Notes: generated by a model not told the origin, from the letters alone. Shown: positions 9,981 to 19,731, numbered from the stretch's first letter. The stretch: 64,000 bases of DNA from CAVWXT01 sp963759115 (GCA_963759115.1 CAVWXT010000001.1:372001-436000), one strand, 5' to 3'. Numbers and translations: made by a program.

Positions 9981-12900
9981 ATGGCCGATCCGCTGCTCAC
10001 GCCGCTCTTCCACCCGCAACACGTCCAAGCAGTCGCAGACCGCCTGGGCCACGCTAATTGGGATTTCCTTCAGTCGGAGTCTTTTCGCAAGGGGCTAGAG
10101 GACATCGAACGGAAACGGCTCAAGGGTGAGGCAAACACGCGAGAGAAGGTTATCGAGCCAATTCTCTTCGACGTGCTGGGCTTCGATCGCAATGAGAACG
10201 ACGCCGAACATGCCGTAAAGCATGCGGGCGCGGGGGGAGCGACGGGGGCCGTCGAATACTATTTCCTGGTCCCGGGCAACAACGTGCCTCTGGAAGCCAA
10301 AGATTGGGGACGGCCGCTCGACGAGAAGGACTCTTCCGGCCGCAGCCCCGTGCGACAGGGGTTCGAGTACGCGGCCTTTTCCAGTCTGCGCTGGTTCATG
10401 GTCACCAATGGAATGGAATGGCGGCTCTACAAGACGCAATTGAAGGGAAGCCAAAGCCCGCTGAGCGCGTGCGAGCGATACTTGCTGAAAGACCTGCTGG
10501 AAAACCGCAAAGTATTCTTGCGGTTTTACGCCACCTTCAGTCGCGGCGCCTTTCTGCCCAGTCGCGAGGGCGTGAGCCGGCTGGACGAGTTCCGGCGTCA
10601 GAACGAAGAGTGGCAACAGGAGATCGGCGACAGCCTCTACGGCAAGCTTGTTGAGGCCCGCCTACAACTCTACCGCGAAATTCAGCCCCAGCTAAGGGAC
10701 TTGCCGCAAGAGGACGTTAACGATGCCGTTGTGAAGCTGTTGTTCCGCATCATGTTCATTCTCTTCGCGGAACACACGCCATTGCTGCCCAGAGAGTTCC
10801 TGGCGCAGGAGGTAATGAAGCGGTTCGAGAATGACCGCAAATGGGGACTGCCCGCCAGTCTGTACGGTTACGTACAGCAGTATTTCGCCTGGTTGGACGG
10901 GCGCAAACAAACGCAGTTCGACATCTATCCTTACGACGGCGCGCTGTTCGACCCCGATCCGATTTTGGACGAGTCGGCGTTGAAGATCGACGACACCTTG
11001 TTCTGCGGCCTGCTGAAGCGTCTTGCCCGCGAGACCATGGGGCGGACGATCGACTATTCGCAAATCAATCCGCGCATCCTGGGGAACATCTACGAGCAGT
11101 TCCTCGGATACGTGATCGAAATCAAGGAGAAGCGGGTCGACCCGCAGGCGGCCCGCGATACGCGGCGCAAGCAGGGCAGTTTCTACACGCCCGAGTCGGT
11201 CACAAAATACCTGGTTGAGGAGAGTGTCGAGCAGGCGCTGGCGCAACAGCCCGAACGCAAGCCGTGGGAACTCCGCTGCCTCGATCCGGCGTGCGGCAGC
11301 GGGCATTTCCTGGTGGAGTACGTGAATCACGTGGCGCGGCGTTCGGAGGAGCTTGACGACAGCCGTTCCTACCCCGCCTGGAAACGCTACATTACCGAGC
11401 ACTGCGTGTTCGGCATCGACAGGGACCGCACGGCAACCATGCTCACGAAGCTGAGCCTGTGGATCAATTCCGCGATGAAGGACGAGCCGTTCGCCACCAT
11501 TGACACGCACATCAAGTGCGGCAATTCGTTGGTGTGCGGCTCGCCGGCCGACTTCCGCCTGGCTGCTTACGAAAAACAAGCCTATCCTGAGAACTACCGT
11601 GCATTGCTGAAATTGCGCAAGGAGTTGGCGAAGCTCGAAGGCCGCGCGGCCGAGGAGCATCCCTTGCTCGGCGCGGCCGAGGTGCTCGAACTTCACCGGG
11701 ACATTCGCCGTGCCTTGGCGCGGCTGGAGGAAGCCAAAACGCCCTTGGCGGAGGATTTTTCCAGGCAGTTGACGGAGCAATGGCCCGGTCTCGCCAGCGA
11801 GGCCGCGTTTCACTGGCAGGTCGAGTTTGCGGAAGTGTTTGAAGACCGCGGCGGCTTTGATGTCGTCGTCGGCAACCCTCCCTGGGGTGCAGACCTCGCC
11901 TCAATCGCCGACTATCTTCAGGGGAACGCATTCCAGTTGGCCCGCGGCCAGTACGATAGCTACGAGTTGTTTGTCGAGCTTGGTCGCCGCTTGCTGCACG
12001 ACCAGGGCGTGTTCGGGTTTATCGTTCCCGACAGCGTCACGCTTCCCGAGCACGAGCCGTTGCGCCGCATGCTGCTGGAAAACACCACGCTGACGCGGCT
12101 GGTGCGGGCGGGCGAAGGGTTGTTTCCCGGCGTATTCCGGGCGGCATTCTTCCTCTGCTTCGTCAATCGTCCCGCCAAACCCGGCCATCAGGTTCGCGTG
12201 GCCACCCTCCGTAAGGAACACCGAAAACAACTCGATACCGATACGCTCTTCGATCCGATGAAGACAGTCGCAGAAATCGTCGAAGAGATTGCTCACAAGC
12301 GCGCGCAGACGCAATTCGCACAGAGTCCCCGGATGGACTTTGACATCCTTGGAAGGGACGTTGACGCGCCCATCATTGAGCGCATTGATTCACCGTCAAT
12401 CGAATGGCCCTCGATTACCGAAAAGGGGCGCGGCGTCGAAATCGGCAAATCGGGTGACGTCATTCAGTGTCCGTATTGTTACAGGTGGGACAATGTTCCG
12501 CGAAAGAGCAAGGGCAGGTGGCCGCCAAAAACTTGCCGACATTGCGGAAGGGAGTACGTGTTGGAGAAAGCCGCAAAACGCGAATGCATCATTGCCGAGC
12601 GGCGCAGGGAAAGAACTGGAAACCACTCATCCCGGGCGAGTCGGTGAACCGGTATGCTATCGGACGAGTCCAATATATCGATACCACCAAGGATGGCATT
12701 AACTACAAGGACGCCGAGTTTTACGCGGGCAAACGGCTTCTCTTGAGGCAGACCGGCGTTGGCATCTACGCCACGATCGACACGTCCGGCATGCTTACGA
12801 ATCAGTCGGTCTTTACCTGGAGGCTTCGCCACGACCTTAAGAGGCCGTTAGCGCGTTATCGCTTGGAGTATATCCTTGGGCGTCCTGAATTCGCGGCTGA

Positions 12901-13253
12901 TGTTGTACCGCTACTACATGAGAAGCGGCGACACCGAGTGGCGGAGTTTTCCGCGCTGGACGCAAGAACTGGTACAAGACATTCCCGTTCGCGCGATCGA
13001 TTTCAGCGGCCGGCAGCAGGCCAAGCTGCACGACGAGATCGCGGACCGCGTGGCCGCCGTCCTCGCCACGGGAAAACCGCCCACCGATCACGAAGATTAT
13101 GAGATCGAGAAGCGGGTCATGCAGGTCTACGGGATCACGCGACCGATGTGCCGCCGCATCTTCGAAGTCCTCCACCAGGTGCAAAGACTCCGGGTCATCC
13201 GCGAAATGAACATCGCCGAGCCCGACATGCTCCTGGACGCATTGCCCGAGTAG
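9981..13253 (+). CDS. Eco57I-type single-chain restriction-methyltransferase (type IIG-like), frameshifted C terminus
   Basis: About 1,090 residues once corrected. The N terminus carries a nuclease-like region (NVPLEAKDWGRPL, candidate E-x-K). It is followed by a helical linker with QGSFYTPESV and an N6-adenine methyltransferase: SAM motif I DPACGSGHFLVE and catalytic motif IV NPPWG. The target-recognition region contains a zinc ribbon (CPYC at about residues 831-834, CRHC near 851-854). The frame is open to 12647; a net -1 near 12607-12615 and a net +1 near 12880 are needed to reach the natural end. It probably cuts and methylates DNA as a stand-alone defence enzyme. ATG 9981 is the likely start; the in-frame upstream extension has no RBS. 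Confidence 0.85.
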
Positions 13254-13266
13254 GCGCCGGATCGAC

Positions 13267-14228
13267 ATGGAACTCTCCCCTTCCGTCTACGAACACGCCG
13301 CCGCTGTGATCCACCGCACGCCGTGGGACGTGTCGCGGGATGCGGAACTGCTCTTCACCGCCCACGCCGCCGCCTACCGGTTGTACCGCCATACGCCGAT
13401 CATGCCGGGCATCGACATCTACAACCTGGAGGCCGAGGCCTACGGCGGCGTGGTGCGACAGCCCGACGGCGTCGGCATCCCGGCCATCTCGCGGCCCATC
13501 TTCTCGTCGGCGGCCGATCTGCTGCGACTGCCGCCGCTTGACCCCCGCCGCGACGGGCGGATTCCCATGGAAATCGGCGTGGCCGCCCGGCTCGCCCGCG
13601 AGTTCCCCGAAACCCAGGTCGCGTGCCCGTGAGCGGGCCATTTTCGATCGCCAGCAACCTGGTGGGATTCGAGAACCTGCTGTGCGACGTGGCCACCGAC
13701 CCGGAGGGCGTGGCCGCCGCGCTGCTGCACCTGGTCGACGGCCAGGTGGCCTTTGCCGAGGAGATCAAGCGGCACGGGGTCGACGCGGCGTTTTTCGAGT
13801 CGGCGGCCTGCCCGCCGTTGCTTTCGCCGGCCATGTTCCGCCGCGTGGAGTTGCCGGCCCTCAAAGAGATCATGGCCCGGATGGCGGCCGTGCTGGGCCA
13901 TCCCGTGCCCTGCATCATCGGCGGCAACACCACGCCGATCCTCGACGCCATGCTGGAAACGGGCACCGGCTACGTCATCGCCCCGTGCGAAACCGACCAG
14001 GCGGCGTTCATGAAGAAGATTTGGGACCGGACCGACGTGCGGGTCCGCGTCAATACCGACGTGGAAGTGATCGCCCGCGGCACGTGGGAGCAAATCCAGG
14101 CTAACGCCGACCGCATCATTCGCCTGCTCGATGGGCGGCCCAACGTCTGCATGGGCACCGGCGCGTTGCCTTACGAGACGCCGCCGGAGAACGTTTTGCG
14201 GCTGCGGGAATACGTGGGCCAATTTTAG
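13267..14228 (+). CDS. uroporphyrinogen decarboxylase (URO-D) family protein, frameshifted
   Basis: About 320 residues in two frames joined by a net -1 shift near 13618-13624. The sequence shows the URO-D/methyltransferase fold: PVSGPFSIASN, ESAACPPLLSP, IGGNTTPILDAM, CMGTGALPYETPPENV. The last resembles the C-terminal motif of methylcobamide:CoM methyltransferase-like members (MtaA/CmuA) more than HemE. It may be a corrinoid-dependent methyl-transfer enzyme rather than a haem-synthesis enzyme. It starts 13 nt after the restriction-methyltransferase stop, but the two are probably unrelated. Assignment to the superfamily is firm; the substrate is unknown. Confidence 0.78.
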
Positions 14229-14378
14229 CTGCTACAGAAGTTCTACCACCGCTTCTACGCCAATCGAAAGGACGCCCCGAGCGGCTATGCGACGCTCCAA
14301 GAGGTCCTCGGCTGCCCGGATATGGCCGAATTTCAGAAGCAATGGGAGGCATTCGTGCTGGAGTTGCGGTTTCGTTGA
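14229..14378 (+). pseudogene. C-terminal remnant of a DUF1570-like protein
   Basis: In the frame directly after the URO-D stop, 49 codons end at TGA 14378. They read like the tail of planctomycete DUF1570 peptidase-like proteins (GYATLQEVLGC, then FQKQWEAFVLELRF). There is no start codon or upstream domain, so this is a fragment left by a deletion or rearrangement. Confidence 0.45.
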
Positions 14379-14471
14379 GCAGAACGTGGCAACCGGCGGC
14401 CGTGACGAGCGAGGATTGGCGCTTGACGGCGGCGACAATTTGCCGCAGACTATTGAATGGTTAACGGATGG

Positions 14472-14553
<82 letters not shown>

Positions 14554-14656
14554 TTCTTCTTTATGTCGAGAACGATGACCTTGTGCCGCATGATGCCGAC
14601 CACAGAAGATCGCACGGTCGAAAGGGCCAATGACGTGGCCGGCCGCGCGAGGCGGG

Positions 14657-15787
14657 TCAATATGTCGTCACCAGACGAAGCATCACAGCGTCGTCGAGAT
14701 TCATGTTGCCGATGCCGGACGTGTACTCCAGCCGGCGATCGAATAAGTAGCCGACCTCGATAGCCGACTGCCGACCGTCCTGCTCAACGGACGCAAGTCC
14801 GATGCATGCGCGGAGATCCCGGTAGGTGGCCACGTTGTCGCCGAGGGTCGGGCGATCGATCGCCCAGGTGCCGCCGCCCAGTTCGCCGGAAAAATAGAGG
14901 CGATAGGTGTCGGTCAGTTGAAAGACCGCCCGAGGCCGCGGGAAGACCAGCTCGAAACGCATTTCGGGATTCGGTTTCCAGATCAGCCCCGCCACCGGAA
15001 GGAGCTTGATGTCGGCGCGGTCGAGGTAGTCGACGCCGAAAACCAGGTCGAGCTCCGGCCTGACGGTCGAGGAAGCCCACGCCATGGCCGGGATACTGGA
15101 TGCCCTTCCGCGCGCTCCAATTGAAATCGCTCGACGCCTGTACTGCCGAGGCCAGGTCGAATGCCAGCGGCCCGATTTGCTGGCGAACCTGGTAGCCGAT
15201 GCTGAAGTCGTACGCGCGAGGGGGCATGTCGCTCTGCACTGGGCCGGAGAAGACGTGAAAGCCAAACCCGGCCATGATGCCGTTCTGGATGCCCGACGGC
15301 TGGTAGCGATCCAACAGGACCGAAAACATGCCGAACTGGTCGCCGCCGCCTGGAATCCACTCGAGCGCGTTGGTCGAATAGCGGTAGCCCATGAAGTCGC
15401 TTAGCGAAGCAGCCGGTTTCTCCTCGGCCGATCCGTCGAGGTTGACGGCCGCGCCGGTGAACCGCGGTTCGCCGGCGGCAAGGCTGGGGTCCTGAAATGG
15501 CGGCGCCTGGGGCGACTGGTCGAGCGCGCTGGTCGAAAAGCGGTATCCCAGGAAGTCCTGGACCGACGCAGCCGGGGATACCTCCGCCGATCCGTCGAGG
15601 CTGCTGGGCGCGTCGGTGACCAGCGTTTCGCCGGCAGCAGGGCTAGTGGCCTGGGATGGCAGCAATTCGGGCGACTGGTCGCGCGACGGCAGCCGCTGAA
15701 TGCTGACTCCTCGGCCGTCTGCGCAAGGCCGCTCACTGCGGTCAGAACCGCCAGCAGGCTGACGAGCGTCAAGCAGGACCTTGGCAT
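14657..15787 (-). CDS. secreted outer-membrane-type beta-barrel-like protein with internal duplication (frameshifted)
   Basis: ATG 15787 follows AAGGA and opens a signal peptide (LTLVSLLAVLTAVSGLAQ). A net -1 near 15698-15710 and a net +1 near 15066 separate three frames that together give about 375 residues. Two tandem copies of a roughly 55-residue unit follow the signal: DGSAEVSPAASVQDFLGYRF, then DGSAEEKPAASLSDFMGYRY, each ending in ST(S/N)ALxxxP. The C-terminal half alternates hydrophobic and aromatic residues (FDFSIGYQV-like strands, FGVDYLDRADIKLLPVAGLI) and ends in RLVTTY, as expected for an outer-membrane barrel or DUF6268-like protein. Function unknown. Confidence 0.65.
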
Positions 15788-15897
15788 CGCAGTCCTTTAA
15801 CCGAATGGGAACCGTCGCGTGACGGCGGCGGATTGTCCGGTGTTGGCTGGCACACGTCAAGAGCATTACCTCTTCGGGGTTGCCGCTTTGCCGCTCC

Positions 15898-15990
15898 CGT
15901 CAGTATGACGGCGGGGCCATCGCCGCGGCCGCCGATCCGGCCGCTGCCGCGCGGGGACTGCCGGTTGCGCTGCGATCGCCGTCGGCTTAG
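15898..15990 (+). pseudogene. degenerate thiE C-terminal tail (copy A)
   Basis: The frame reads AIAAAADPAAAARGLP and stops at TAG 15990. It resembles the last helix of thiamine-phosphate synthase (SRAI-x-AADP-x-AA). A related remnant lies at 17380-17554. There is no upstream barrel, so this is debris. An 11-G run follows at 16001-16011. Confidence 0.35.
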
Positions 15991-16054
15991 CGGCAATTGT
16001 GGGGGGGGGGGTCGCTTAACGGCACACAAGGCGAAACGGTTTCGACGGACAACG

Positions 16055-16318
16055 TCAATGGCGAGGCGGACGGTTCTCGGTCCGGCGCTTCCATCCTCTT
16101 GCTCGGCCCCGCTCCTTTCTCACGAGAGAAACGATCTCTCGTGTGCAGATATCCACCTTGATCGCGGGAACATCCAAAGGGGATTTTGGCAAGCCTTCGG
16201 GAGTCAAGGCAAACGTGCTCCCGTCTTTTCGCCGAATGAGCACTTTGCCGGTCGATTCCGCCGTGTCGAGCACGCTGGCCAGTTTTTGCCTGGCTTCCGA
16301 ATAGGTGTAAACGTTCAT
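16055..16318 (-). CDS. Phd/YefM-like antitoxin
   Basis: 87 residues beginning MNVYTYSEARQKLASVLDTA, the standard Phd/YefM N terminus that dimerises and binds the operator. KVLIRRKDGSTFALTP completes the fold. The C-terminal segment is highly basic and lacks an obvious toxin-neutralising helix, so it may be altered. The gene begins 1 nt after the stop of a truncated PIN-domain frame. Phd/YefM antitoxins normally pair with Doc, YoeB or PIN toxins and autorepress. With the toxin reduced to a tail, this is likely an orphan antitoxin. Confidence 0.75.
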   Translation of the reverse strand: MNVYTYSEARQKLASVLDTAESTGKVLIRRKDGSTFALTPEGLPKSPLDVPAIKVDICTREIVSLVRKERGRARGWKRRTENRPPRH

Positions 16319-16319
16319 G

Positions 16320-16475
16320 TCAAATCTCCACCAACTCCAAACCGATTTTTTCCGCGGCAAGCCTCAATTGCCGATCGAGCGTCAGCAACGGCGCCAGATG
16401 CCGCGAGGCACAGTCTAAAAAGTACGCGTCATAGGCGTACATGCCGGTCTTGTCGGCGAGGTACAATGCATTGCC
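16320..16475 (-). pseudogene. truncated PIN-domain (VapC-like) toxin tail
   Basis: About 50 codons: ALYLADKTGMYAYDAYFLDC, then APLLTLDRQLRLAAEKIG, a typical C-terminal half of a VapC PIN nuclease with the acidic YDAYFLDC helix. The N-terminal catalytic part is missing; upstream sequence changes at about 16476 into a PEP-CTERM-like tail. It was presumably the partner of the adjacent Phd-type antitoxin. Confidence 0.6.
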
Positions 16476-16581
16476 TATATACAACCGGTGGTGGGAATGT
16501 CAAGTTCGCCTGGCGCCAAGCGTACCCCGGTAGCGCCGCTCCAGCCGCCACGAGCATGACCAGCGTGCCCGGCTCGGGAAC
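16476..16581 (-). pseudogene. PEP-CTERM anchor remnant
   Basis: The minus strand reads VPEPGTLVMLVAAGAALPGY followed by AWR, the canonical PEP motif plus a hydrophobic helix and basic end of exosortase-sorted proteins. The body of the protein is absent and no stop follows the basic end. The anchor is fused at about 16476 to an unrelated PIN fragment. Confidence 0.55.
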
Positions 16582-16694
16582 CGTCGTCAGTTGACGGCGG
16601 ACGGAGGCCCCGCCATAATACGTAGTGGAGGTGGAGTCGCACGTAGAGAAAGATGCTCCGCGGGTTGCCTCAAACAGGCGCGTGACGGACTACT

Positions 16695-17186
16695 ATGAAG
16701 CCCAAAGCGTACATGGAAACAACCGTCGTGAGCTACTTGACCGCATGGCCGAACCGCGACATCGTGGTAGCGGGCCATCAGCAGGCAACCCGTGATTGGT
16801 GGCAGGTGGCCAAGAACGCCTTTGACGTGGTGGCGTCGGAACTGGTAATCCAAGAGGCGCGCGCCGGTGATGAGGCGGCGGCTCGAGATCGCCTTGAGGT
16901 CCTTGATAGCCTTAGACTACTCGAAGTGTCGGCCAACGCGCTGGCCTTGGCCGCCAAGTTGGTTGCGTCGGGCACAATACCGCAAGCGGCGGCCGACAAC
17001 GCGCTGCATCTGGCAATTGCCGCCGTCAACGGTGTCGAGTACCTTGTGACCTGGAACTGCCGGCATCTCGCGAACGCGACTCGGCGAGCAGAAATCGAGG
17101 CGGCGATCCGGACCGCAGGCTACGAGCCGCCCGTCATCTGCACGCCGGAGGAACTACTACTGGAGGTCGATACCGATGTGGAATGA
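16695..17186 (+). CDS. PIN-domain toxin (VapC-like ribonuclease)
   Basis: 163 residues. METTVVSYLTA at the N terminus resembles the first acidic strand of PIN nucleases (here Glu in METT). VVASELVIQEA, ADNALHLAIAAVNGVEYLVT and WNCRHLAN supply the further acidic/Asn positions of the metal site. It probably cleaves RNA when free of its partner. The 3' end overlaps the next gene by 11 bp, indicating translational coupling. Its order (toxin first, small partner second) is the reverse of classic vapBC. The frame is intact. Confidence 0.8.
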   Translation: MKPKAYMETTVVSYLTAWPNRDIVVAGHQQATRDWWQVAKNAFDVVASELVIQEARAGDEAAARDRLEVLDSLRLLEVSANALALAAKLVASGTIPQAAADNALHLAIAAVNGVEYLVTWNCRHLANATRRAEIEAAIRTAGYEPPVICTPEELLLEVDTDVE

Positions 17187-17358
17187 TCCCATTGTCGCCG
17201 AAGTCCGACGGATTCGCGCCGAACATGCGGCGAGATTTCATTATGATCTAGAGGCCATCTACCATGACCTCAAGGAGAAGGAACGCAGCAGTGGGCGGAC
17301 GTACGTTCGCTATCCACCCAGAGCTTCTGCACCTGTCGCCGCCGAACGACGCAGGTAG
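17176..17358 (+). CDS. small partner (likely antitoxin) of the PIN toxin
   Basis: 60 residues, MWNDPIVAEVRRIRAEHAAR, followed by FHYDLEAIYHDLKEKE and a basic RTYVRYPPR tail. This short helical protein recurs next to PIN toxins of this subtype and is the presumed antitoxin. It overlaps the toxin gene, so both are made from one transcript. There is no recognisable ribbon-helix-helix or Phd DNA-binding motif. Its antitoxin role is inferred from context. Confidence 0.7.
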   Translation: MWNDPIVAEVRRIRAEHAARFHYDLEAIYHDLKEKERSSGRTYVRYPPRASAPVAAERRR

Positions 17359-17379
17359 AAGCAAACCCGGCGGACGATT

Positions 17380-17554
17380 CCCAGCCAACAGAACTCGCCT
17401 TCCCGACTTCGGCGGCATCTTCCGCGACAATCTCAACGAAGTCCTGGCAACCGGCCTCACGCGGATCGTCGTCAGCCGGGCCATCGCCGCGGCCGCCGAC
17501 CCGGCCACAGGCGCATGGGAACTGCTCGCCGCGCGGCGATTGCAATCCGCTTGA
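17380..17554 (+). pseudogene. thiE C-terminal tail (copy B)
   Basis: The frame contains DFGGIFRDNLNEVLATG and RIVVSRAIAAAADPATG, then a stop. GGI-x(2)-DN-x(2)-EVLA-x-G and RIVVSRAI are the phosphate-binding end of thiamine-phosphate synthase. The catalytic barrel upstream is absent. It is the better preserved of two thiE tails 1.6 kb apart. Confidence 0.5.
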
Positions 17555-17613
17555 CGGTACATAGAATGAAGTGTTTGAGTCTGACCCCGCTTTCACCCTG
17601 CTTGGGCGAAGCG

Positions 17614-18816
17614 ATGCAGTTTCACGAATATCTGTCGATTCGAAACAGGTGGGCTCGCTACGGAAAGCAACCGCCCTTCAGAGACCGTGCGCGGAGCATG
17701 AAACCGGATGAGTTTCGGAAATACGTCCAGAAGACGTGTACCGATCAAATAGAATCCGGCCGACACAATGCTCGCAATGAAGAGTGGTTCAGGTGGCAAG
17801 CACAAGCTTCGGACATGGAGCAAACCTGGGTCGACATTGAGCGTCCCTCCTACAACATATGGCCGATTGCGATTCCGCTTGCTCAGAGTGTGCGTCTTGA
17901 AGTGCCGATGAAGTGCGTTGTGTTTCCCTTCCAGGCGATATTGCTGCGGTTTCCGGGTGGTCACGAGCCTTACTCAATCGGCACGGCAATGTTGCTTTGG
18001 GATACCATCGAGAGGTTCTTCGCAGTTCACTGCCATTTTGCGAACTCGACGGACGGTCTTCACGGTTCATTCGGTCAGTACGATCCTGACGAGACTTTTG
18101 AGTCCCGTCTCCAGCGAATGCTGGGGAACGACTTTGCTCTGAATGATTGGAGCGATGAAAGAGAGGCGAGTTGCGATACTCCGAAAGCCCTCGAATTGAT
18201 GGTTCGCATCGCTGTTTGTGTAGCGCTCCTGTCACGCGACGAAGACCTTATCACGCCCATTATTCTGTCGAAGGATCAAAACAGGTACGACGAGACGGAT
18301 GATACCGAAGTGAAGAAATGGCTCGAAGAACGCGCCGCCAAGAAAGCAGGTAAAGGGTTTGACATCTGTAAGAAGATTCAATTGCAGAAAGAGCTTTTGC
18401 CCCACTGGCGAAATCTGCATTTGGCGTTGTTCTGGACGGGGCCGGGGCGAACGCAACCCATTATAAAGATGCGAAGCGGAGCGATCATCCAGAAGGTGAG
18501 CATTTCGGAGGTACCAACGGGGTATTTTGGGCCCGAGACCGAAGCCGATGATCCCATTCCACTTGGCAAGACTCCCCGTGAGTCGATCGGAAAGTCTCAA
18601 CGGTTCAGAATCTTCAAGCGAGATGGCTATCAATGCCAGTTGTGCGGCCGTTCACATTCCGATGACAATGTCAAATTGCACGTGGACCACCGAGTACCAT
18701 TGGCGAAGGGCGGGTCGAATGAAGACGAAAATCTGTGGACACTGTGCGACGCCTGCAATTTGGGCAAGTCTGACAAGAAACGTGTGAGATCTTGTGAATC
18801 CTGCGGCTCTCTTTAA
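17614..18816 (+). CDS. HNH endonuclease with long uncharacterised N-terminal region
   Basis: 400 residues from ATG 17614. The last 75 residues are a clear HNH nuclease: FRIFKRDGYQCQLCG, HVDHRVPLAKGG, LWTLCDACNLGKSDK, with the two Cys pairs of the zinc site and the HVDH metal-binding core. The first 320 residues match nothing I can name; they are rich in Trp and charged residues (WVDIERPSYNIWP, LLWDTIERFFAVH). A third Cys pair closes the protein (CESC). It may be a defence nuclease, given the toxin-antitoxin genes and gene debris around it. ATG 17614 is chosen because the upstream in-frame extension has no RBS. The frame is intact. Confidence 0.75.
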   Translation: MQFHEYLSIRNRWARYGKQPPFRDRARSMKPDEFRKYVQKTCTDQIESGRHNARNEEWFRWQAQASDMEQTWVDIERPSYNIWPIAIPLAQSVRLEVPMKCVVFPFQAILLRFPGGHEPYSIGTAMLLWDTIERFFAVHCHFANSTDGLHGSFGQYDPDETFESRLQRMLGNDFALNDWSDEREASCDTPKALELMVRIAVCVALLSRDEDLITPIILSKDQNRYDETDDTEVKKWLEERAAKKAGKGFDICKKIQLQKELLPHWRNLHLALFWTGPGRTQPIIKMRSGAIIQKVSISEVPTGYFGPETEADDPIPLGKTPRESIGKSQRFRIFKRDGYQCQLCGRSHSDDNVKLHVDHRVPLAKGGSNEDENLWTLCDACNLGKSDKKRVRSCESCGSL

Positions 18817-18822
18817 GCGACC

Positions 18823-18906
18823 GGGTGGCACGTCCCTGAGGCACGAAGGGCGTGGTGGACCGGGGGAAAATCACGCCCTTCGCTGGGGCTCAGGGACGTG
18901 CCACCC
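18823..18906. repeat. palindromic element, GGGTGGCACG family, copy 1
   Basis: The 18-bp arms gggtggcacgtccctgag and ctcagggacgtgccaccc are perfectly complementary, with an inner stem gaagggcgtg / cacgcccttc. It starts 7 bp after the HNH stop, so it may also act as a terminator or mRNA stabiliser. A second copy is at 48620-48698. Confidence 0.8.
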
Positions 18907-18958
18907 AACGCCACCTGCCCCAGCCGTTCTTTCGCCGCAAATGGGCTGGTACGTAGCC

Positions 18959-19067
18959 GGCACACGCCGTGTGCCGTCAGTGGCGTGTTCTTGTGGCCTG
19001 GCAATCGTTGGAACACGGGAGTTGTCGTGACCGATCGCACCCCAGCGGACGGCACACGGCCTGTGCC
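18959..19067. repeat. inverted element, ggcacacgccgtgtgcc family, copy 1
   Basis: The left arm ggcacacgccgtgtgccg and the right arm cggcacacggcctgtgcc face each other. The right half also carries gatcgcaccccagcgga, whose complement recurs at 27492-27525 beside the same arm. Confidence 0.65.
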
Positions 19068-19069
19068 TG

Positions 19070-19190
19070 CTACTTTTCGCCGGCCACCGTGCGATCGGAT
19101 ACGAGGAAGGCGCAGGCCGCCACGGCGCCTGCCCGCTTGTTGCCGTCGATCATGAGCGACACTTCCGCCGGGGCGGCATAATCGGGTTCA
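19070..19190 (-). pseudogene. Fic/Doc-like C-terminal fragment
   Basis: The minus strand contains IDGNKRAGAVAACAFL, which resembles the Fic motif HPFxDGNKRxG followed by its helix. The HPF part is replaced by SLM and no complete domain is present upstream. It is most likely a decayed doc/fic toxin tail. Confidence 0.4.
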
Positions 19191-19236
19191 ATCGGCGTCA
19201 AACCATGGGCCAGACATTCCGGCCCGGCGTTCGGCG

Positions 19237-19532
19237 TTATGCACTGCCCGCCATCACGTGCTCCTCCCTCAGGTCCTGAATCGTCCCGTACTCGCCTTCC
19301 AACTCGACGGGCACGATGTAATCGTAGGGGATTCCTTTCTCCTGGAACCACGCGGCGAGCATGTCGCGGTCATCGGCCTCAAAACGCAGAAACCTTTGCC
19401 GTCCGCGAGGTTGAAGAAACTCCGGTAGCCCCGGAGATGAAGCTCGTGCTGAAGGGTATCGGCAACTCCGCAAATGTCCTGGAACGCGAAGCCCCCGGCA
19501 GGGAACGTGTGGCCGCACATGAATTTGTGCAT
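19237..19532 (-). CDS. small conserved hypothetical protein (frameshifted)
   Basis: ATG 19532 has an ideal AAAGGAG at 7 nt. The start MHKFMCGHTFPAGGFAFQDI and a downstream part, ADDRDMLAAWFQEKGIPYDY followed by IVPVELEGEYG, are in different frames, joined by a net -1 near 19378-19390. The corrected product is about 98 residues with a mixed alpha/beta composition. No family is recognised. The strong RBS and plausible globular sequence on both sides of the shift support a real gene. Confidence 0.5.
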
Positions 19533-19646
19533 GGCGATCTCCTTTGTGAACGCTGGCGAGTCTTACCAAGGAATTGTACCGGCCGACACGCCGAGGCAAG
19601 GGCTGCCAGGGCGAGGGGCCCGCGCGGATGCCACGATTAGCAGGCC

Positions 19647-19731
19647 GTTGAAAAAGGGGACAGGCACCTCACGACCATTGTTTCTCGCGGGGTTTTCGCT
19701 TGTCCGTTCGGAGCCAGTCCCCTTTTTCAAC
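19647..19731. repeat. inverted element, ggggacaggxxcc family, copy 1
   Basis: The arms gttgaaaaaggggacaggc and gccagtccccctttttcaac (approximate) form a hairpin of about 20 bp. A related element (ggggacaggtccat / atggaccagtcccc) is at 34589-34668. The following 200 bp to 19937 hold no gene that I can support. Confidence 0.65.

Noticed and set aside
16001..16011. 11-G run as a phase-variation switch
   Set aside because: It lies in debris outside any supported gene or promoter.
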